This document shows positions 6,443 to 11,642 of a DNA stretch of 12,358 nt, in pieces. Made by a program: the position numbers and the translations under genes. This stretch comes from an uncultured Acidimicrobiales bacterium (lineage in GTDB: Bacteria; Actinomycetota; Acidimicrobiia; Acidimicrobiales; Iamiaceae): positions 1 through 12,358 of the forward strand of contig CALANQ010000459.1 in assembly GCA_937926025.1 (NCBI GenBank), given 5' to 3'. The notes under the pieces were generated by a model. That model had not been told where the DNA came from, did not search any database, and saw only the letters and a program-made list of their open reading frames with translations. Every line of letters begins with the position of its first letter. The stretch's first letter is position 1.

Positions 6443-6482
6443 TCCTCGTCGAGGTCGTCAGCGAGGTCCTCGTCGAGGTCGT
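6443..6482. repeat. Tandem 16-bp direct repeat in a divergent promoter region
   Basis: TCCTCGTCGAGGTCGT occurs twice without mismatch, at 6443-6458 and 6467-6482, with a 24-bp period. Each copy contains a small dyad, CCTCG-T-CGAGG. The repeats lie in the 135-bp gap between the divergent SRPBCC and GNAT genes, and the second copy touches the candidate -35 (TTGCGC) of the GNAT gene. They look like a pair of binding sites for a regulator, but no regulator gene is adjacent. Confidence 0.6.
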
Positions 6483-6510
6483 TGCGCCGCGGACCCGCGC
6501 CCGCGACAGT
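6482..6510 (+). promoter_or_regulatory. Candidate promoter of the GNAT gene
   Basis: TTGCGC (6482-6487) and GACAGT (6505-6510) are separated by 17 nt, and the GNAT ATG follows the second element by 6 nt. The -10 keeps the key A at position 2 and T at position 6, though not the first T. No ribosome-binding site is visible, so a leaderless message is suggested. Confidence 0.35.
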
Positions 6511-6516
6511 GACCCG

Positions 6517-7005
6517 ATGGCCACCTCGCTCCGCCCCCTGACCGTCGACGACCTCGCCACGGTCCTGGACATCAACGAGACCAACGTCCACCACCTCGCC
6601 CCGATGGACGAGGAGGAGCTGCGGTGGTTCCTCGACGATGCCACCCTCGCCCTCGGCGCCGAGGTGGACGGCGACCTGGTCGGGTTCGTGCTGGTGCTCG
6701 CGCCCGGGCTCGACTACCCGAGCCGGAACTACGCGTGGTTCACCGAGCGCTACGACGACTTCCTCTACCTGGACCGGGTGGCCATCGACGAGCGGGCCCG
6801 GCGCCAGGGCGTCGGCACCGCCATCTACGACGAGGTCGAGGGTGCGGCGGCCGAGCGCGGCGTGCCGCTGCTGCTCGAGGTGAACCTCCGTCCCATCAAC
6901 GAGCCGTCGCTGGCGTTCCACGCCCAGCGCGGGTTCGGCGAGGTCGGAACGCTCGATCACGACGAGGGCGCCAAGGTGGTCCGCCTCCTCGCGAAGGAGC
7001 CCTGA
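6517..7005 (+). CDS. GNAT-family N-acetyltransferase
   Basis: A 162-residue single-domain acetyltransferase that should transfer an acetyl group from acetyl-CoA to an amine; the acceptor is unknown. The N-terminus LRPLTVDDLATVLDINETNV is typical of the fold. The acetyl-CoA motif A is clear at 84-107 (YLDRVAIDERARRQGVGTAIYD, with the R-R-Q-G-V-G pyrophosphate loop at 95-100). It is followed by EVNLRPINEPSLAFHAQRGF (121-140), with the motif B pattern N..S..F....GF. No signal peptide or membrane segment is seen. The ATG at 6517 gives the N-terminus expected for the family, and the longer upstream frame is antisense to the SRPBCC gene. A hairpin overlaps the stop codon. Nothing nearby identifies its substrate. 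Confidence 0.9.
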   Translation: MATSLRPLTVDDLATVLDINETNVHHLAPMDEEELRWFLDDATLALGAEVDGDLVGFVLVLAPGLDYPSRNYAWFTERYDDFLYLDRVAIDERARRQGVGTAIYDEVEGAAAERGVPLLLEVNLRPINEPSLAFHAQRGFGEVGTLDHDEGAKVVRLLAKEP

Positions 7006-7021
7006 CCCGGCCGCTGTCAGG
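7001..7021 (+). terminator. Hairpin at the GNAT stop codon
   Basis: CCTGAC (7001-7006) and GTCAGG (7016-7021) form a 6-bp stem with a 9-nt loop, and the TGA of the GNAT gene lies in the left arm. It has no U-run, so this is only a possible terminator. Confidence 0.35.
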
Positions 7022-7058
7022 TTCACCACAGCAGATGTTCACCTTCGGACGCCTCACC
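7021..7058 (+). repeat. GTTCACC direct repeats upstream of the EAL gene
   Basis: GTTCACC occurs at 7021-7027 and 7037-7043, and a degenerate third copy CCTCACC at 7052-7058, with spacings of 16 and 15 bp. The word equals the core of the Streptomyces PhoP box as I recall it, but that box uses 11-bp steps, so equivalence is doubtful. The repeats lie 32-69 bp before the EAL start. Confidence 0.3.
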
Positions 7059-7089
7059 AGGCTCCGATCGCGGCCGAAGTCCCATCGGT

Positions 7090-7554
7090 ATGGATCGCAC
7101 GCGGCGGCGACGCCCGATCAGGAGGGATGCGGAGGCGGATGCCCTCATCGATCGCCTCGTCGCGCCCACGGGCCTGCGCGCCGTGTTCCAACCGATCGTG
7201 CGGATCGCGGACGGCGAGGTCATCGGCTACGAGGCGCTGTGCCGGTCGGTGAAGCACGAGAAGACCCAGCCGTCCGACTGGTTCGCGCTGGCGTCCCAGC
7301 TGGACCGGCGGGTGGAGCTGGAGCGGGCCTGCCTGCGGGCCGTCGCCAAGCACGGGGCACCGCCCGATGACGCCCTGCTGTTCGTCAACGTCAGCCCGGC
7401 GCTGCTCGCCCAGCCCGACTCGGTGCACCTGCGCGACAAGCTCCCCCACCGCCTGGTCCTGGAGCTGACCGAGCGCGAGGAGATCAACGACATCGCCGGG
7501 CTGCGGGCGCCTGCGAGGCGGTCGCCGCCCACCTGTTCCGGCAGGGCGGGCTGA
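7090..7554 (+). pseudogene. Truncated EAL domain: 5' part of a broken EAL-GAF-GGDEF gene
   Basis: This 154-residue frame begins as a cyclic-di-GMP phosphodiesterase (EAL) domain: FQPIVRIADGEVIGYEALCRS (residues 33-53, EAL at 48-50), ELERACLRAVAKHG, LLFVNVSPALL (metal-ligand Asn100) and HRLVLELTERE (Glu125). Homology stops at about residue 140 (GLRA). The tail PARRSPPTCSGRAG is an out-of-frame reading of the next domain's coding sequence. The second half of a normal EAL domain is absent, including the DDFGTGYS loop, the catalytic Lys segment and the final Glu/Gln motifs. As read, it cannot be an active phosphodiesterase. Its TGA overlaps the ATG of the following frame (TGATG, 7552-7556). I infer a deletion plus frame change in an ancestral EAL-GAF-GAF-GGDEF gene, or an assembly error. 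No good ribosome-binding site precedes the ATG at 7090. Confidence 0.8.
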
Positions 7555-8888
7555 TGCCGTCGGTGTACCTGGAGGTGGGCGGCCGCCTGCGGTGCCAGGC
7601 CCAGCGCGGCCTGTGGCAGGTGCTCGACGGCATGGTGCCCACCGCGGGCATCACCGGCCTCACCTACCGGACCGGCGAGGAGCAGTACCTCGACGACATC
7701 AGCGCCGCCCCGGACTACCTGGAGGCGATCCCCGGTGTGGTCTCGGAGTTCTGCGTGCCGCTCACCACCGACGGCGCCACCCAGGGCGCGCTGAACGTGG
7801 AGTCGCTCGTCCCGTTGAGCGAGGCGGTCCGCGCCGAGGTGCGGGCCTGCGCCGAGCTGCTGGGCGACCGGCTGGGCGACCTCCAGCCCGAGCTGTCGCG
7901 GGTGCCGCTGCGGCGCCTGGCCCGGACGGCAGCCAAGCTGGCCGCGGTCGAGGACTCGGGCCGCACGATCGACGCCGTGCTCCAGGCCGCGCAGGAGCTG
8001 AGCGGCATGGGCTCGTCGATGCTGGTGCTGGAGGCGGAGTGGTCCGACGGCCAGCGACGCCACTCCGACGGCCCGCTGCACGAGGCGCTCGACGCCATGA
8101 CGGCCGCCGAGCTCACGCACCTCTCGGAGGTCCTCGAGCCGCTGACCTCCTGCTACACCGCCGGCGAGGCGACCGGCCGGACCGTGACCGCCAGCGCCAC
8201 CCTGCGCGACGTGGGCGCCCGGTCGTTGGTGGCGCTGCCCATCACCGCCCGGGGCCGCCGCACCGGCCTCCTCCTGCTCACCGATTCGGATCCCGTGCAG
8301 CTCGGCCCCGAGCAGGTCGAGCCCCTCGAGCTGCTGGCGGTGCTGGCCGGCAGCTGCCTCGAGACGGCCACCACCGTGGAGGAGCTCCGGCGCCAGGCCC
8401 GGCGCGACTCGCTGACCGGCATCGGGAACCACTCGTCGTTCCACGAGCGCCTCCGGGACCTCGGCGCGCTGGAGCAGGTGGCCGTCCTCGTCCTGGACAT
8501 CGACAACTTCAAGCAGGTGAACGACACGGGTGGGCACCTCCTGGGCGACCAGGTGCTGCGGTCGACCACCGAGGAGCTGCTCCAGGTGCTGGAGTTCGAC
8601 GCCGTGTTCCGGATCGGCGGCGACGAGTTCGCGGTGATCCTCCACGGGGTGCACGCCGCCCCCCACGCCGCTCGGGCGGTGGAGCGGGAGATCCAGCGCA
8701 GCGTGGGGCCGATGCTGGCCACGCACGGCGCCGCCCTGTCGGTGGGTGCGGCCCACCGGCGGGCGAACGAAGCGCTCATCGACACCCTGGAGCGGGCCGA
8801 CGCGCAGCTCTACCAGGCCAAGGCGGCGAAGTCGCCGCTGCTGGGAGCACCCACGCGCAGCACGGCCCGGGCCGGCGCCACCCGGTAG
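7554..8888 (+). CDS. GAF-GAF-GGDEF protein (diguanylate cyclase), probable 3' part of a broken gene
   Basis: A 444-residue soluble protein that would make cyclic-di-GMP from two GTP. A first GAF sensor domain spans about 1-110 (PSVYLEVGGRLRCQAQRGLW, YRTGEEQYLDDI, EFCVPLTTDG). A second GAF-like domain spans about 120-275 (LVALPITARGRRTGLLLL). The GGDEF domain covers 280-425: RDSLTGIGNHSSF, VLVLDIDNFKQVND and RIGGDEFAVIL (GGDEF at 355-359, intact active site). The inhibitory RxxD site before it reads LEFD, so product inhibition may be lost. The chosen ATG at 7554 is the first in frame near the join. However, the same frame upstream (7503-7553, reading AGACEAVAAHLFRQGGL) still looks like the first GAF helix, so this start clips the domain. 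It shares the TGATG overlap with the truncated EAL frame and could be translated by coupling. Confidence 0.85.
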   Translation: MPSVYLEVGGRLRCQAQRGLWQVLDGMVPTAGITGLTYRTGEEQYLDDISAAPDYLEAIPGVVSEFCVPLTTDGATQGALNVESLVPLSEAVRAEVRACAELLGDRLGDLQPELSRVPLRRLARTAAKLAAVEDSGRTIDAVLQAAQELSGMGSSMLVLEAEWSDGQRRHSDGPLHEALDAMTAAELTHLSEVLEPLTSCYTAGEATGRTVTASATLRDVGARSLVALPITARGRRTGLLLLTDSDPVQLGPEQVEPLELLAVLAGSCLETATTVEELRRQARRDSLTGIGNHSSFHERLRDLGALEQVAVLVLDIDNFKQVNDTGGHLLGDQVLRSTTEELLQVLEFDAVFRIGGDEFAVILHGVHAAPHAARAVEREIQRSVGPMLATHGAALSVGAAHRRANEALIDTLERADAQLYQAKAAKSPLLGAPTRSTARAGATR

Positions 8889-8934
8889 GAAAGCTCCTCA
8901 CACATCGCTCACAGGCGTGGGCCACGATGGCGCC

Positions 8935-9888
8935 GTGCGCCCGCTCCTCCGACGCCTGCTGCTCGCCACCGCCGGCGCAGCGCTGGTCGCCAGCACGGCC
9001 ACCGCGTGCGACCCGGGGACCGGGGGCGGCCCGTCCTCCACCACGGCCGCGTCGTCGTGCCGCACCGCCGGCCTGCCCACCACCGTCGCGTACCGGACGA
9101 TCCCCGGGGTCGCCGCCAACTCGCTGAGCCTCGACGTGCACGCACCGGCCAGCGCCTGCCGAGCGCCCGTGGTGCTGTGGGTGCACGGCGGCGGCTACCA
9201 CGTGGGCGACAAGGCCAACCAGGTGCGCGACAAGGTGGCGCGGTTCAACGCCGAGGGCTGGATCTTCGTGTCGATCAACTACCGCCTCACGGTGCCGGGC
9301 TCGGCCATGTCGGCGCAGTTCCCCGACCACTACGAGGACGTCGCCGCCGCCGTCGCGTGGGTGCACCGCTCCATCGCCCGCTACGGCGGCGACCCGGACC
9401 GGCTGGCGCTGCTGGGCCACTCCGCCGGCGCCGACATCGTGGCCAACGTCGCCGACCAGCCCACCTACCTGGCCGCCCACGGGCTGACCATGGCCGACCT
9501 CGACTGCGTCGGTCCGCTCGACACCGAGGGCTTCGACAAGGTGGCCAGCGTCGGCGACGGCGAGTCGGCCCAGTGGAAGAGCGCCCTCGGGAACGAACCC
9601 GACTACCTGGACGCCACGTCGGCCACCCGCTTCATCGACGACGACCACCGGGTGCCGGACACCATCAGCGTCATCCGGGGCACGGCCGGGCGGCGGGCCA
9701 TCGAGCGCGCCTACCTGGACCGGGTGGCGGCCAACGGCGCCCGCGCCATCACCATCGATGCGGCCGGCCTCAGCCACGAGGAGGTCAACACCCGCATCGG
9801 TGCGGCCGGTGACACGGTGATGACCCCGCCCCTGGTGCGGTTCCTGAACGAGTGCTTCGAGATCACCGTCGGGCCGATGACGCCCTGA
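8935..9888 (+). CDS. Exported alpha/beta hydrolase (esterase/lipase-like)
   Basis: A 317-residue hydrolase. From the GTG at 8935 the N-terminus RPLLRRLLLATAGAALVASTATAC is a good signal peptide, and Cys25 could be lipidated (the -3 residue is Ala, so the lipobox is imperfect). A Ser/Thr-rich linker follows. The oxyanion-hole motif is LWVHGGGYHVGDK (HGGG at 84-87), the nucleophile elbow is GHSAG (Ser163) and the likely catalytic His is in LSHEEVN (His281). The fold resembles carboxylesterase/acetyl-esterase enzymes, with SINYRLTVPG and HRSIARYGGDPDRLALLGHSAG as in that group. The usual acid residue after the late strand is not obvious (VIRGTAGRR). The substrate is unknown. CACGAT lies 6 nt before the GTG and no ribosome-binding site is seen. 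The longer frame to 8746 overlaps the GGDEF gene and was rejected because the signal peptide starts at 8935. Confidence 0.87.
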   Translation: MRPLLRRLLLATAGAALVASTATACDPGTGGGPSSTTAASSCRTAGLPTTVAYRTIPGVAANSLSLDVHAPASACRAPVVLWVHGGGYHVGDKANQVRDKVARFNAEGWIFVSINYRLTVPGSAMSAQFPDHYEDVAAAVAWVHRSIARYGGDPDRLALLGHSAGADIVANVADQPTYLAAHGLTMADLDCVGPLDTEGFDKVASVGDGESAQWKSALGNEPDYLDATSATRFIDDDHRVPDTISVIRGTAGRRAIERAYLDRVAANGARAITIDAAGLSHEEVNTRIGAAGDTVMTPPLVRFLNECFEITVGPMTP

Positions 9889-9910
9889 CGGGCGTCGCCT
9901 GCGTCAGGGC
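9879..9910. terminator. Bidirectional hairpin between convergent genes
   Basis: Two alternative perfect stems overlap the stops of the convergent hydrolase (TGA 9886-9888) and DinB-like gene (TCA 9904-9906 on this strand). One is GACGCCC-TGAC-GGGCGTC (9879-9896, 7 bp); the other is GCCCTGACG-N11-CGTCAGGGC (9882-9910, 9 bp). A shared terminator is likely. No U-run is present. Confidence 0.55.
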
Positions 9911-10455
9911 TGGCGGCCGAGGAAGGCGATCATCCGGGTCTGCTCGTCGGCGTCGTCGGGCACGGGCACCCGAGGGCCGTAGTGGCCGCTGGTCCGGAGC
10001 AGCTCGTCGAGGGGCTCCATCGACGAGACGAAGCGGTGGACCTCGACCGGGTCGAGGGCCTCGTCCTGACCGGTGGCCCGCGCCAGGTCCCAGGTGTGGG
10101 CCAGCACGTCCGGGGTGCAGATCATGTCGATCTGGTCCTCGAACGAGTGCTCGCCCATGTGGGTGCTGCGCCGGCGGCCGGCCACCTCGGGGTCGTCGAG
10201 CGCCGCCTGCAGCACGGCGTCGAGCGACCGCCACGCGCCCACCGGGTCGACCGCGGCATCGGGCGGCAGCGGAGCGTCCAGGTCCCACCGGCCGTAGAAG
10301 TAGTCCGGCAGCCAGGTGGCCAGGTGGCCGACGACGTCACGGGCCGCCCAGCCCTCGGGCGGCGCCGGGTCGTCCCAGCGACCGTCGGGGACGCCTTCGA
10401 CCCGTTCGGTGAACCGGGCAGCGATGCGGCGGTAGCGGTCGGCGATCTCGCTCAC
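9904..10455 (-). CDS. Mycothiol-dependent maleylpyruvate isomerase family enzyme (DinB-like)
   Basis: A 183-residue protein of the mycothiol-dependent maleylpyruvate isomerase/DinB four-helix family. It begins EIADRYRRIAARFTERVEGV and has the N-terminal metal-site motif ARDVVGHLATWLPDY with His44. The second motif is PDVLAHTWDLARATG with Asp116 and His120. These three match the usual metal-ligand pattern H...(D/E)xxxH, although the family prototype has Glu where this has Asp. Members use mycothiol as thiol cofactor; the actual reaction of this paralogue is not known. I chose the GTG at 10455, which overlaps the stop of the diguanylate cyclase gene as GTGA. This implies co-transcription and coupled translation. 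Longer upstream readings lie inside the cyclase gene. Confidence 0.87.
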   Translation of the reverse strand: MSEIADRYRRIAARFTERVEGVPDGRWDDPAPPEGWAARDVVGHLATWLPDYFYGRWDLDAPLPPDAAVDPVGAWRSLDAVLQAALDDPEVAGRRRSTHMGEHSFEDQIDMICTPDVLAHTWDLARATGQDEALDPVEVHRFVSSMEPLDELLRTSGHYGPRVPVPDDADEQTRMIAFLGRQP

Positions 10456-11522
10456 GTCGCGACGTTCGCAGGATCGTCGAGGACGATCAACCCCTCCGGG
10501 TCGGGCCGGGTGGGGGCGAAGCAGGTGCGGGCCCGGCCGGCGGCCTTCGCCTCGTACATGGCCCCGTCGGCCGCCCGGGTCACCGCGTCGAGGTCGACGT
10601 CGAACCCGGCGCGGAAGCGCTCGACGATGACCCCGGCCGAGAACGACTGGCCGAACGGCGTGGCCGCCTGGAGGCGGTCCAGGATGCGGGCCGCCTCGTC
10701 CTCGTCCGCGCCCGGCATGAGCAGCGCGAACTCCTCGCCGCCCCACCGCGCCAGCAGGTCGCCGGTGCGGAGGTCGGCGGACCACACCGATGCGGCCCGG
10801 CTGAGCAGTTCGTCGCCCGCCTGGTGGCCGAACTCGTCGTTGTACGCCTTGAACCGGTCGAGGTCGATCAGCGCCACCGCGAGGGGGAGGCCCCGGCGCG
10901 TCGCCCGCTCGACCTCCTCGGGGAACCGCTCGTCCCAGGTGCGGCGGTTGGCCAGCCCGGTCAGCGGGTCGGTTCGGGCGAGCCGGGTGATCTCGGCGAG
11001 GAGCTCCTCGCGGCCGCGGACCAGCTTGTGGACGGTCTGGCCGATGGTGGCCGCCACCAGCGTGAACAGGATGATCGAGCGCCACTGGGCGGCGGCGGGG
11101 ACCGGCGACGACAGGAACACCACGGCGATCACGTTGGTGATCGACACCAGGACGATGGTCAGCGTGAGCTCCCGCTGCTGGCGGCGCAGCGCCTGCCAGA
11201 CCACCGGGACCAGCAGCAGCGACCCGTAGCCGGCGGTGCTGCCGTTGCCGCTGGCGGCTCGCATCAGGTCCACCGCCAGGCACAGCCCGACGACCGGGAC
11301 CAGGGTGAGGATCTCCGGGACGTGCGACCACCCGCCCAGCAGGATCGACACGGCGATCGCCACGATGAGCAGGCCGGCGCCGGCCATGTACCAGGGGGGC
11401 TCGGGACCCTCCGACGGCAACCAGGCGAGGGCGAAGCCCACCGCGTACGCACCCATGAACGGCCACAGCTGGCGCCAGCGGGCCAGGGGCGTCGCGAGGT
11501 CGGAGCCCGGTCGGCGATCCAT
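10452..11522 (-). CDS. Membrane-bound GGDEF diguanylate cyclase
   Basis: A 356-residue cyclic-di-GMP synthase. The N-terminal half (about 18-165) holds roughly six hydrophobic helices (for example PFMGAYAVGFALAWL, MAGAGLLIVAIAVSILLG, ILTLVPVVGLCLAV, TLTIVLVSITNVIAVVFL and IILFTLVAATIGQTV) with no recognisable named sensor. A short linker helix (REELLAEITRLAR) leads to the GGDEF domain (183-335): TDPLTGLANRRTW, ALIDLDRFKAYNDEFGH (Asp220/Asp222 region), WGGEEFALLMPG (GGEEF at 261-265) and AADGAMYEAKAAGR. The inhibitory I-site RTGD (252-255) is present, so feedback inhibition by product is expected, unlike the other GGDEF protein in this window. The ATG at 11522 has only a weak GGGAA upstream. 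It is the first gene of a two-gene unit with the DinB-like enzyme and is divergent from the MFS exporter. Confidence 0.93.
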   Translation of the reverse strand: MDRRPGSDLATPLARWRQLWPFMGAYAVGFALAWLPSEGPEPPWYMAGAGLLIVAIAVSILLGGWSHVPEILTLVPVVGLCLAVDLMRAASGNGSTAGYGSLLLVPVVWQALRRQQRELTLTIVLVSITNVIAVVFLSSPVPAAAQWRSIILFTLVAATIGQTVHKLVRGREELLAEITRLARTDPLTGLANRRTWDERFPEEVERATRRGLPLAVALIDLDRFKAYNDEFGHQAGDELLSRAASVWSADLRTGDLLARWGGEEFALLMPGADEDEAARILDRLQAATPFGQSFSAGVIVERFRAGFDVDLDAVTRAADGAMYEAKAAGRARTCFAPTRPDPEGLIVLDDPANVAT

Positions 11523-11585
11523 GCCGTTCCCGTCGGCGGGCCCCGCCCGAGCTTGATGGTGCTTCCGGCCCGTTCGCCGCCCGAG

Positions 11586-11607
11586 CGGGTGAGGGAGCGA
11601 TCACCCG
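11586..11607. promoter_or_regulatory. Dyad-symmetric candidate operator upstream of the MFS exporter
   Basis: CGGGTGA-N8-TCACCCG is a perfect 7-bp inverted repeat spanning 22 bp, and it overlaps a second small dyad, CACCC-GA-GGGTG (11602-11613). It sits 36 bp before the exporter start, about where the -35 would fall. Efflux genes are often controlled by TetR- or MarR-type repressors binding such dyads, but no repressor gene is visible in this window. Confidence 0.4.
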
Positions 11608-11629
11608 AGGGTGTGCCGTCCGGCCTGGG

Positions 11630-11635
11630 TACCCT
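11630..11635 (+). promoter_or_regulatory. Probable -10 element for the MFS exporter gene
   Basis: TACCCT fits TANNNT and lies 7 nt before the chosen GTG at 11643, again an arrangement expected for a leaderless transcript. No clear -35 is visible. The gap 11523-11642 otherwise holds the dyad at 11586-11607. Confidence 0.4.
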
Positions 11636-11642
11636 CCCGCGG

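Noticed and set aside
7227..8756. 509-codon minus-strand open frame opposite the EAL and GAF-GGDEF genes
   Set aside because: The plus-strand domains are clear; the reverse reading is His/Gln/Arg-rich with no domain.
9904..11604. 566-codon minus-strand frame fusing the DinB-like enzyme to an upstream extension
   Set aside because: The upstream two thirds is an out-of-frame reading of the diguanylate cyclase gene. The real start is the GTG at 10455.
11613..11642. Alternative upstream GTG start for the MFS exporter
   Set aside because: It would include the -10-like TACCCT in the coding region and adds residues without family support. It cannot be fully excluded.
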